DNA of 64,000 nucleotides, taken from contig NZ_RAVZ01000003.1 of the NCBI RefSeq assembly GCF_003611635.1, positions 1 through 64,000 on the forward strand. The letters are read 5' to 3'. Below are positions 23,524 through 31,099 of the stretch, in pieces. Position numbers and translations under genes: made by a program. Source of the stretch: Corallococcus terminator. Lineage in GTDB: Bacteria > Myxococcota > Myxococcia > Myxococcales > Myxococcaceae. The notes beneath the pieces are model-generated. The model did not search any database. It worked only from the letters and a program-made list of their open reading frames with translations, and had not been told where the DNA came from. How positions within the stretch are numbered: position 1 is the first letter of the stretch; every line of letters begins with the position of its first letter.

Positions 23524-24977
23524 TGGGTGCTTCGGACGTCATCCACGCGGCGGACCGGGCCCTCATCGCGCAGCCCTCCTTCGGAGACTCGCCGAGGATC
23601 CTCGCGAAGGTCCTGACCCGCTATCGCTTTGGCCTGGAGTTGTTCGCCGAACGGCTGCCCTCCCTGGCGCGCGCGGTGACCACCGTGGAGGCGCTCGACG
23701 ATATCGACGCACGCCGGATCTTCTTCGACCCGCTGGTCCGGCTGACGCTCGAACAGGCCTTCTCCGACCTGGAGGCCGGCCGGCTGACATCGCCCCATCC
23801 GCTGGAGGAGATGCTGCCCGGAGCGCTGGAGGCGCTTCCCCTGGGGCTGTGCGAGTCGCGCATGCCGTCGCGCTTCCGCGTGGGCACGGAGGCCCCGAAG
23901 TGGCTGTGGGACGTGGCCCAACGCGGTGATGCCTACTCCAAGGCGCTGCACTCGGCGTTCGACGGCATCTTCCTGACGAACCCCAAGAGCGGCGGGAAGC
24001 TGCTGAGCCCGGATGCGTCCGCCCAGGGGAAGATCAACGACTCCATCGCGCTGCTCTCCCAGTTGCTGCCGCATTCAGGGGCGAGCGCGCTGACGCACAT
24101 CGAGGCCATCGCGCTGCTCAGCGCCCGGCTCGAAGGTGGCACCGTCCTGTCCGCCGCCGGTGGGGACCTGACGCCCTCCACCATCTTCCTGTCGCTGACG
24201 GACCTGGGGAATCCCTGGGATGTCGCCGGGTGTCTGCTGCACGAGGGGCTTCACATGAAGCTCTTCGACGCCACCCGTTCGGTGTCCATCGCGGCGAAGC
24301 CGGAGGAGACCATCCAGGTGCCCTGGCGCGACGTCCGCTGGTCCATCGTCCGCACGGTGTTCGCCTACCATGTGTATGTCCACCTCGCGCTCTTCAAGGC
24401 CGCCGCGCTTTCGGCGGACCGGTCGCTGATTGAACGCTTCGGGGACCCGTCCGCCTACGCCACGCGCCCGCATGCGATGTCGGTGGTGAACAACGACGGT
24501 GGCTCTCGCTTCGGGCGCTCGGTGGACCGGGCGCGCTATCTGGGTGAACAGCTCCAGACGGAGTGGTCGCACCTGCTCACGCCGCAGGGGCGGGACTTCG
24601 TCCGGTGGCTGAGTGAGTCCCTGGCACCCGTCGACCGCGAGGTGTTCGGCAAGGCCTCCGCAGGGCGCGCGGGCGCCCCCGACAAGGCGGCCTACCAGAA
24701 GGTTCGCGGTCTGCGGGCCCGCCCCTCCACCCGGGGTGAGTGCCTGATGGTTTTCTCGCCGGACGCGCCAAGGCTGCATTGGCTCGATCTGAATGCGTGG
24801 TTGATCTTCGAACTCAGCGATGGCCGCACGTTCGCTGAGATGGAGCGGGCGTACCTGGAGGCGATCGGGGGGCGTGTTGCTCCCGATGAAGCACGCCGCC
24901 AGTTGCGCACGGGGCTGGAGACGCTTGTACGCAGTACCCTCGTAGAGCCAACCCGGCAGCAAGGAGACATCTCATGA
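23523..24977 (+). CDS. Second HExxH-type peptide-modifying enzyme, paralogue of the preceding gene
   Basis: A 484-residue paralogue with the same order: helical N-terminal region, AGCLLHEGLHMKLFD with HEGLH at 240-244, FAYHVYVHLALF, HAMSVVNND, and a C-terminal PqqD-like domain (LHWLDLNAWLIFELSDGRTF). Sequence outside the motifs differs widely, so the two enzymes probably act on different residues or in sequence. The ATG at 23523 overlaps the previous stop by one base, and a GTG at 23520 is an alternative. Its own stop overlaps the start of the precursor gene, so all three are co-translated. Confidence 0.75.
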   Translation: MGASDVIHAADRALIAQPSFGDSPRILAKVLTRYRFGLELFAERLPSLARAVTTVEALDDIDARRIFFDPLVRLTLEQAFSDLEAGRLTSPHPLEEMLPGALEALPLGLCESRMPSRFRVGTEAPKWLWDVAQRGDAYSKALHSAFDGIFLTNPKSGGKLLSPDASAQGKINDSIALLSQLLPHSGASALTHIEAIALLSARLEGGTVLSAAGGDLTPSTIFLSLTDLGNPWDVAGCLLHEGLHMKLFDATRSVSIAAKPEETIQVPWRDVRWSIVRTVFAYHVYVHLALFKAAALSADRSLIERFGDPSAYATRPHAMSVVNNDGGSRFGRSVDRARYLGEQLQTEWSHLLTPQGRDFVRWLSESLAPVDREVFGKASAGRAGAPDKAAYQKVRGLRARPSTRGECLMVFSPDAPRLHWLDLNAWLIFELSDGRTFAEMERAYLEAIGGRVAPDEARRQLRTGLETLVRSTLVEPTRQQGDIS

Positions 24978-25126
24978 ACAACGGATCGCAGTGGCTTGAG
25001 ACCGTGAAGGACCTCCTGGCCAAGAAGGAGCAACTGCAGGAGCCGACCGTGACGTGCGGGTCGAGTGCGGAGCGCCAGTGGTGGCCGCCGTACATCGTCT
25101 CCGACACGGCGAAGAAGGAAGACTGA
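24974..25126 (+). CDS. Putative RiPP precursor peptide, 50 residues
   Basis: An ATG overlapping the TGA of the enzyme gene (ATGA) with AAGGAG 7 bases upstream gives a 50-codon gene. Residues 1-24 form a charged amphipathic leader-like helix (NNGSQWLETVKDLLAKKEQL). After Pro24 the segment TVTCGSSAERQ leads to WWPPYIVSD (36-44) and a Lys/Glu/Asp tail. Leader plus short aromatic, Pro-rich core directly behind two RRE-bearing modifying enzymes is the signature of a ribosomally made, modified peptide. Which residues are modified is unknown; V26, T27, C28, W36, W37, Y40, I41 and V42 are candidates. I recognise no known precursor family. Confidence 0.75.
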   Translation: MNNGSQWLETVKDLLAKKEQLQEPTVTCGSSAERQWWPPYIVSDTAKKED

Positions 25127-25153
25127 TTCAGCACCGGTCGGTCCGATGATCCG

Positions 25154-25190
25154 CCCGCCGTGTCCGCGCCCCCCTGGCGGGCGCGGCGGG
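25154..25190 (+). terminator. Hairpin between precursor and oxidoreductase genes
   Basis: CCCGCCG (25154-25160) pairs with CGGCGGG (25184-25190), with additional inner GC pairing, and no T-run follows. This fits an attenuator or 3' stabiliser that makes the precursor more abundant than the downstream enzyme. Confidence 0.45.
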
Positions 25191-25251
25191 CCCCGGACCG
25201 GATGTCGTTGCAGTGTGGACCTCCCAGACCCGCCGAGAGGGCATCCAGCGA

Positions 25252-26703
25252 ATGAGCACCTATGACGTCGTGGTGGCGGGAAATGGCGCGCTGGGTCTTG
25301 CGACCGCGCGTGCCCTGTCGCTCCAGGATCCGAACCTGCGCATCGCCGTGGTGGGCCCTGCGGGCAGGCCCGGTGGAGCCTCCGGCGCGGCCGGGGCGAT
25401 GCTGGGCTGCTACGGCGAGGTGACGGCCCCGCTGCTGCGCACCGCGCCGGGCCGTGCGCGCCATGCCCAGGGCGTGCTCGCCTCTCGCCTCTGGCCCGAG
25501 TGGCTGGAGGGCTTGAACAGCGAGCTGCCCGTGGAGGACCACGTGCGGCTCGATGCCGGCACCATCGTGTTCAGCAACGCGAAGTCCGGCACCATCGAGG
25601 ATGAGAACTACGCCGCCATCCAGCAGGCGGCGACGGCGGAGGGGGAGCCCTTCGAGGAGCTGGATCCAAACCATGTTCCCGGCCTGTACCCCGCGGAGGA
25701 CTGCCGGCCGAAGCGGGCCCTGTTCCTGCCGCGCGAAGGGTCGGTGGACGCAAGCCGCCTGCTGCGGGGACTCACGCGGGTGCTTGAGCAGTCCGCGAAG
25801 GTTTCGCTCATCGACGGGGCGGTCAAGGCGCTCGACGTGAACGCGGGGCGAGTCACCGGCGTCCGGCTGGAGGATGGTCGGACGCTCGCGGCCGCCCAGG
25901 TCGTGCTCGCCATGGGCGTCGGGACGCAGGCCGTCCTCGACGAGCTTCCGGACCTGGCCCGCCGCATCCCGCGCATCTTCAGCGGAGGCGGGACGTCGCT
26001 GCTGCTCCAGGTGCCCAGGACCCAGCTCAAGCACGTGGTGCGGACGCCGAACCGCGCGTTCGCCTGCGGCCTCCACGGCATGCCCCGCGCGGGCAACCAG
26101 CTCTACTTCGGCGCGACGAACATCCTGATGGCGCGGCCCATGCTGCGCACCACGCCGGCCGACATGTTCTTCCTGCTCGAATGCGTCCTGGAGCAGATCG
26201 ACCAGGACCTCTGCGCGGCGCAGCTCGTCGGCTGGCAGGCCGGCAACAGGCCCGTCACGGTGGACACGTGTCCCCTCATTGGCCCCACGTCCGTGGAAGG
26301 CCTGTGGTTGCTCACCGGCACGTACCGGGATGGCCTGTTCCAGTCGCCCCTGCTCGGCCAGCACCTGGCGCGGCGGATGCGAGGCGAGCCCGGGCTCGTC
26401 AACGAGGACTTCCTTCCGGAGCGCAAACCCATCTCACTCTACACGCTGCCGGAGGCGCGGGCGGAGGCGCTCAAACACTATCTGGCCATGGGCTGGGAGC
26501 ATGGCATCCGCCTGCCCAAGGTCGGCTGGCACCGCTCCTTCCCCCGGTTCTACCAGCAGATGCTGGACTCGCTGTACGACGAGCTGGGGGAGGAGGAGTT
26601 CGTCCTGCCACCGGAGCTGCTGGCGATCGTCGACGGCAACCGCGCGGCGATGGTGCCGTTCTTCCGCAACTACTACGCGGAGGTCCGCAAGGCCTGGGCG
26701 TGA
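25252..26703 (+). CDS. FAD-dependent oxidoreductase (DAO/ThiO-type) of the peptide cluster
   Basis: A 483-residue flavoprotein. The dinucleotide-binding motif DVVVAGNGALGLATARAL is at the N-terminus (G-x-G-x-x-G), with a DAO-family C-terminal region including DTCPLIGPTSVEGLWLLTGT for the flavin. Members oxidise amines or alcohols to imines or carbonyls. The residues after about 400 (GWEHGIRLPKVGWHRSFPRF and beyond) exceed a standard DAO fold and may form a substrate lid. The same strand and 125-base distance behind the precursor suggest a role in peptide maturation, inferred only. The ATG at 25252 sits 11 bases after GAGAGG. Confidence 0.75.
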   Translation: MSTYDVVVAGNGALGLATARALSLQDPNLRIAVVGPAGRPGGASGAAGAMLGCYGEVTAPLLRTAPGRARHAQGVLASRLWPEWLEGLNSELPVEDHVRLDAGTIVFSNAKSGTIEDENYAAIQQAATAEGEPFEELDPNHVPGLYPAEDCRPKRALFLPREGSVDASRLLRGLTRVLEQSAKVSLIDGAVKALDVNAGRVTGVRLEDGRTLAAAQVVLAMGVGTQAVLDELPDLARRIPRIFSGGGTSLLLQVPRTQLKHVVRTPNRAFACGLHGMPRAGNQLYFGATNILMARPMLRTTPADMFFLLECVLEQIDQDLCAAQLVGWQAGNRPVTVDTCPLIGPTSVEGLWLLTGTYRDGLFQSPLLGQHLARRMRGEPGLVNEDFLPERKPISLYTLPEARAEALKHYLAMGWEHGIRLPKVGWHRSFPRFYQQMLDSLYDELGEEEFVLPPELLAIVDGNRAAMVPFFRNYYAEVRKAWA

Positions 26704-26838
26704 CCCGCCTGCCTGCCTGCCCGTCTCCGGGCGCCATGACAGAACCATGACAATCACGTGGCGGCCCCATGGCCACCCGGAGACACCCCACCCGCTAGGT
26801 TGAGCACCGTCGCTGACCCCAGCCCCGGTGCCTCCACC

Positions 26839-27261
26839 ATGCGTGTGCTGACCTCCGATCTCCTCGTGGCCGCAGTCACGGAACTCTCGAAGGGCTCAAG
26901 GCTTGTCCGGGCCAGGGACGTAGTCGCCTGGTGTGAGTACAACGGCGTGGACGCCCAGGGCGACGGGTTCAAGAACCAGGCGCTCTGGGAGGCGGACCAC
27001 GACGAGGCCCGGGGCCGGCACCGGCTCCTGAAGTTCCGGAGCGGGGAGAGCCGTCAGTCCCGGATGGGATGGGCGCTCGTCGCTCACGGGGACCGGGCGC
27101 GTGAAGCCGCGGCGCACCTGGGGTGGGGCGAGCAGTGCTGGAACGGAGAGGCCTGGGACTGGCTCCGCGGAGGCCCGCCCGTTCCTACGCGACGCTACGG
27201 GGCGGCGGCCCATGAAGAGCAGGGCGGGTGCCCCACGACGGAGGGCACCTCGCCGGGTTGA
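26839..27261 (+). CDS. Hypothetical protein, 140 residues
   Basis: A soluble protein starting MRVLTSDLLVAAVTELSKGS. It continues with VRARDVVAWCEYNGVDAQGD and WALVAHGDRAREAAAHLGWG. It has the look of a small alpha/beta DNA- or ligand-binding domain, but I recognise no family. The ATG at 26839 is preceded only by a weak site. It may extend upstream to 26758, though that segment is Pro-rich and not protein-like. Confidence 0.4.
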   Translation: MRVLTSDLLVAAVTELSKGSRLVRARDVVAWCEYNGVDAQGDGFKNQALWEADHDEARGRHRLLKFRSGESRQSRMGWALVAHGDRAREAAAHLGWGEQCWNGEAWDWLRGGPPVPTRRYGAAAHEEQGGCPTTEGTSPG

Positions 27262-27285
27262 GCCGCCTTCCCCGGGCGGTGGGCA

Positions 27286-27948
27286 CTACACGATGGGCCG
27301 GAAGATCTTCAGCCCGGAGCGGCCACCGGCCCCGAGGGTGTTGCGCTCGATGAAGTCGCTCACGGAGGAGCGGCCGTCGCCGGTGGTGATGGCCGTGTGG
27401 CCGTAGATGCTGCCCAGGCGCGACGACGTCTTCTCCCAGGTGAGGACGAGGCCCGGGGTCTTCAGCGCCTCCGCGAGCGACATGTTGACCTGCTTGAACT
27501 TGTCGCGCGGCAGGTTGTTGTCAATCTGGTTGCCATTGCCCCAGACCTTGACGCCAAAGGCGTTCTGGATGGCCCGGCTCACGCCCGTGGCGCACAGGCC
27601 CTGGCTGTTGTAGCCGCCCATGCCCATCGCGGCCGCACGGCCCGCCGCCGCCAGCTTGCGCATCGCGGGCGTCGCGCCGCCCGAGTTTCCGGCGCCAGCG
27701 CTCGAATCCACCTTGCCGCCGCCGTTCGAACCGCTGGGCCGCCCCGCGCCGCTGGGGCGCTTCGTGCCGCCCTTGGCCGGCTGGAAGCTGTCGCTCCCGC
27801 TGTGGCCGGGAACGCGCAGGGACGCGCCCGCGTAGATGAGGTTCGGGTTGGCGATCTTGTTGGTGCGCGCCAGCGCGGAAACGCTGGTCTTGAAGCGAGC
27901 GGCGAGGGCCGAGAGGGTGTCGCCTTGACGAATGCGGTAGTTGGACAT
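27286..27948 (-). CDS. LysM-domain protein with C-terminal amidase-like domain
   Basis: A 220-residue protein. N-terminal LysM (YRIRQGDTLSALAARFKTS to SLRVPG, residues 4-48) binds peptidoglycan. A Gly/Ser/Pro-rich linker (50-95) follows. The C-terminal domain has GLCATGVSRAIQNAFG with a possible nucleophile Cys and YGHTAITTGDGRS with a possible His, the order of NlpC/P60 or CHAP cell-wall hydrolases. There is no signal peptide, so export would be by lysis or a specialised secretion machine. AGGAG lies 7 bases before the ATG. Confidence 0.65.
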   Translation of the reverse strand: MSNYRIRQGDTLSALAARFKTSVSALARTNKIANPNLIYAGASLRVPGHSGSDSFQPAKGGTKRPSGAGRPSGSNGGGKVDSSAGAGNSGGATPAMRKLAAAGRAAAMGMGGYNSQGLCATGVSRAIQNAFGVKVWGNGNQIDNNLPRDKFKQVNMSLAEALKTPGLVLTWEKTSSRLGSIYGHTAITTGDGRSSVSDFIERNTLGAGGRSGLKIFRPIV

Positions 27949-28072
27949 GCGGATCTCCTGGACCGATTGTCGAAACGACCTTTACGGAGTTGCGCGAGTT
28001 TCCCATGTTCTAGGAATCCGCTTGTCTTCCGTTGAGAGCGTTCTGGAGTGGATCCGCTGTGGCTGAAGAATG

Positions 28073-28909
28073 TCAGTCGCGGCGATAGCCGAAGTTCTTG
28101 CGCATCAGTGCGAGGTACTCGGCCTCGGAGGTTTCGCGGCGGGCCTTCACCAGCGCCTGGATTTGCGGCGTGGCGACGTAGCGGAGCTGATCCGTGCCGT
28201 CGGTCGCGGCGCCGAAGATGACCTCGGCCACATCGTCGGAGGTCGCGCCAGCGCGGGTGTTGCGCAGGCCCGCGAAGAGTTCCTCGGAGCGCGCGATGAA
28301 CGGTGCGTAGTCCTCGATGCGCCCGGTCCGCGCCGCCTCGTTGCCGGTGCGCGAGACGAACTGGCTGTCGAGCACGCCGCCCGGTTCAATCAGCTTGACG
28401 GTGATGCCCAGCCCGACGAGCTCATAGCTCAGCGCTTCGGAGAAGCCCTCGACCGCGAACTTCGACGCGCAGTACAGCGAGCTCATGGGCAGGCCGAACA
28501 CGCCCGCGCCCGACGTGATGTTGAGGATGACCCCCGACTTCTGGCGACGCATCTGGGGGAGCACGGCGCGCGTGACGTCCATCAGGCCGAAGAGGTTGAC
28601 GTCGAACTGCTCCGCCACCTTCTCTCGCGGCGTGGCTTCGAACACGCCATACAGGCCGAAGCCCGCGTTGTTGATGAGCGCGTCGATGGCGCCGAACCGG
28701 GCGAGGCCCGCCTCGACGGCGGAGGTGATGCTCGCGCCCTCCTGGACATCGAGCCGGGTGACGAGCACGTTGTCGAGCGCCTGGAACTCTCGCTCCGCTT
28801 CGGGCGTGCGCAGGGTGGCGATGACGTTCCAGCCCGCGCGCGCGAAGCGGCGGACGGTGGCCCGGCCGAAGCCGGTGGAGCTGCCAGTGACAAGGACGGT
28901 CTGGGGCAT
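28073..28909 (-). CDS. Short-chain dehydrogenase/reductase
   Basis: A 278-residue classical SDR. TVLVTGSSTGFGRATVR binds NAD(P), NNAGFG follows the expected position, and the catalytic Ser and Y-C-A-S-K (CASKFAVEGF) are in place. Such genes are often annotated as oxidoreductases acting on alcohols or ketones; no substrate can be given. It is divergent from a LysR gene with a 74-base shared promoter region, a standard pairing in which the LysR protein controls the SDR. Confidence 0.8.
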   Translation of the reverse strand: MPQTVLVTGSSTGFGRATVRRFARAGWNVIATLRTPEAEREFQALDNVLVTRLDVQEGASITSAVEAGLARFGAIDALINNAGFGLYGVFEATPREKVAEQFDVNLFGLMDVTRAVLPQMRRQKSGVILNITSGAGVFGLPMSSLYCASKFAVEGFSEALSYELVGLGITVKLIEPGGVLDSQFVSRTGNEAARTGRIEDYAPFIARSEELFAGLRNTRAGATSDDVAEVIFGAATDGTDQLRYVATPQIQALVKARRETSEAEYLALMRKNFGYRRD

Positions 28910-28983
28910 GGTCTGTCTCTAGCAGCCGTGCTGTGGTGCGAGAACTGCACGAAGAGACATGCACTGATGCAAGGAATCGCACA

Positions 28984-29877
28984 ATGAGTCAGCTCTCGGA
29001 GCTTCGCGCCTTCGTCTGCGTCGCGCGGCACCGCAACTTCCGGGCGGCGGCGGCCGAGCTGCGGATGTCCCCCTCGGCGCTGAGCCATGCCATCGCCACG
29101 CTCGAAGCGGAACTGGGCGTGCGCTTGTTCCATCGCACCACGCGCTCGGTCGCGCTCTCGGATGCGGGGGAGCACCTGCTCGCGCGCGTCACACCGGCGC
29201 TCGAACAACTGACCCAGGCGGTGGAGACCCTGGATGGCTTTCGTGCCACGCCTCGCGGCACGCTCCGGATCAACACGTCGCAGGTGGCGGCGCGCTGGGT
29301 GCTCATGCCGTACGTGCGCGAATACGTGAAGCGCTTCCCCGACGTCCAACTGGAGCTCGTCACCGAGGACCGGCTCGTGGACATCGTCGCGGACGGCTTC
29401 GACGCCGGGGTGCGCACCACCGACCTCGTGCCGCGCGACATGGTCGCGGTCGAGTGCAGCCCTCGCATCCGCTACGTCATCGCTGGCGCGCCGTCGTACT
29501 TCGCCCGTCGGCAGACGCCGAAGCGGCCGGACGACCTGCTCAAACACGAATGCATCCGCTTCCGCATGTCGAACGGCCGCGTGTACCGCTGGGACCTGGA
29601 GCGCCGGGGGAAGGTCCTGTCGCTGGAGGTCAACGGCCCGCTCACGGTCAGCAGTGACCAACTGGTGCACCAGGCCGCGCTCGACGGAATCGGCCTGGGC
29701 TACTTCAGTGAGTTCATGGTGGCGGAGGACCTGGCGGCGGGGCGCCTGGTGCGCGTGCTGGAAAGCTGGGTCCCCGAAGACGACGCGCTCAGCCTGTACT
29801 ACCCGGGCCACCGACATGTGCCCGCGAGCCTGCGTGCGTTCGTCGACGTCATCAAGGAACTGCGCGGCCGTCGCTGA
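28984..29877 (+). CDS. LysR-family transcriptional regulator
   Basis: A 297-residue LTTR. The N-terminal winged helix-turn-helix is MSQLSELRAFVCVARHRNF, then SPSALSHAIATLEAELGVRL with FHRTTRSV. The effector-binding domain covers residues 90-290 and starts GTLRINTSQVAARWVL. AAGGA lies 8 bases before the ATG at 28984. In the divergent gap, TGCA-CTGA-TGCA (28970-28981) could be part of its binding site. Probable target: the divergent SDR gene and itself. Confidence 0.85.
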   Translation: MSQLSELRAFVCVARHRNFRAAAAELRMSPSALSHAIATLEAELGVRLFHRTTRSVALSDAGEHLLARVTPALEQLTQAVETLDGFRATPRGTLRINTSQVAARWVLMPYVREYVKRFPDVQLELVTEDRLVDIVADGFDAGVRTTDLVPRDMVAVECSPRIRYVIAGAPSYFARRQTPKRPDDLLKHECIRFRMSNGRVYRWDLERRGKVLSLEVNGPLTVSSDQLVHQAALDGIGLGYFSEFMVAEDLAAGRLVRVLESWVPEDDALSLYYPGHRHVPASLRAFVDVIKELRGRR

Positions 29878-29906
29878 GCGTCGCGACGGCGCGCGCGAGG
29901 CGGCCC

Positions 29907-30995
29907 TCAGTTGATGGGGCAGCTTCCTCCCGAGCAGTAGAAGCAGGCGCTGGTGCAGTTGGAGCCGCTGCAAAGCGAGATGTCGGGGCCATGGCAGGAC
30001 GGCGACGAGATGTCCGTCATCGTGTAGTCGGTGTAGATGTCGCCGCAGGCAATCACCCGATCATCGGTGCCGCCATGGGTCTCCACCGACAGGCTGTTGC
30101 CCACGTACGTCGCGCCGCTCGCGGGCTTGCCCGTCTTCCACTGGCCATAGCTCACGAAGTTGGCGGCGTTCCCGGGAACGATCTCCGACCCCAGCTTGAC
30201 GTAGAGCATGCCGTTGAGCGGCACCTGGACGGTAGAGGTGCTGGCCGTGCCCCGCCTGTAGTTGAAGTCCACGGGCCCATTGCCGGTGCAGTTGGCGACA
30301 CCGAAGTGGGCGAAGTGTCCCGGGTGATTGAAGTTGAGGTCACCCCAGTTCGTGGCGCGCAGGCGCACGACGGTCGCCTTTCCCTGGACGATGTCGCAGG
30401 AGCGAAGCTTGGGCTGGCACGTCCCCTTGTCATAGGCGCCGAGCGTGTAGTCGCAGCCGCTGGTGCAGTACGTATCAGTCGGACGGACGGTCCCGATGAC
30501 CTCCTGGCTGGGGTCTCCGCAGGTGGCATCGTCATAGACGTTGCCGACCCAGTCGCGGAAGGATGCCGAACAGCTTGCCGCGAGGGACTGACCTCCGGAA
30601 TCGCTGGTCATGGGCAGACTGGCGAGCGCGTCCGCGTTCTCCCGCTGGAGCTGCTCGCGCGTGTCGCGGTCCACCGCGAGGCGCGCGTTTCGCGTGAACG
30701 CCGCGGGCAGCTCCTGGTGGGCAGGGGCCACTGCCAGGAACACCTCCGCCGCCGTGTGTGATTTGAGGAAGCGGGGGGCGATGAGGGGGCGCGACGGATA
30801 GGTCGCCGCGACCGCCACATCCACCTCTCCCTCGTCATTCTCCAGGAACAGGACGTGATTGCCGGGTGCCCCACTGACCCGCGCGATTTCACGCGGGCCG
30901 GAGGAGGCGGTCGGTGCCGCGTGGACGGGGGACGCGCCAATGAGCCAGCCAGCGCCGACGAGTGCCAGGGCAAGGGAAGTCGAGGACGGTTTCAC
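29907..30995 (-). CDS. Secreted Cys-rich protein of unknown function
   Basis: A 362-residue exported protein. The GTG start gives a clear signal peptide (LALALVGAGWLIGASPVHA). The mature part has 20 or so Cys in pairs (CTSGCDY, CGDPSQ, ACFYCSGGSCPIN), suggesting many disulfides, and a region with HPGHFAHFGVANC and FNYRRGTAS. No catalytic signature is visible. It is one of several large secreted proteins encoded side by side here. Confidence 0.65.
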   Translation of the reverse strand: MKPSSTSLALALVGAGWLIGASPVHAAPTASSGPREIARVSGAPGNHVLFLENDEGEVDVAVAATYPSRPLIAPRFLKSHTAAEVFLAVAPAHQELPAAFTRNARLAVDRDTREQLQRENADALASLPMTSDSGGQSLAASCSASFRDWVGNVYDDATCGDPSQEVIGTVRPTDTYCTSGCDYTLGAYDKGTCQPKLRSCDIVQGKATVVRLRATNWGDLNFNHPGHFAHFGVANCTGNGPVDFNYRRGTASTSTVQVPLNGMLYVKLGSEIVPGNAANFVSYGQWKTGKPASGATYVGNSLSVETHGGTDDRVIACGDIYTDYTMTDISSPSCHGPDISLCSGSNCTSACFYCSGGSCPIN

Positions 30996-31010
30996 GGGGG
31001 GATGCTCCAG

Positions 31011-31038
31011 GGGGGACGGCGTTCATTCGCCGTTCCCC
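31011..31038. terminator. Hairpin between two secreted-protein genes
   Basis: GGGGGACGGCG and CGCCGTTCCCC pair across a 6-base loop (one G-T pair) downstream of the beta-helix gene. No T-run is present, so it may act as attenuator or RNA-stability element. Confidence 0.35.
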
Positions 31039-31099
31039 CCCGGAACGTGGGTGCCCGGTTTTTCTCCTCACCCCCGGATGCGATTTCCGGGGTGGGGCC

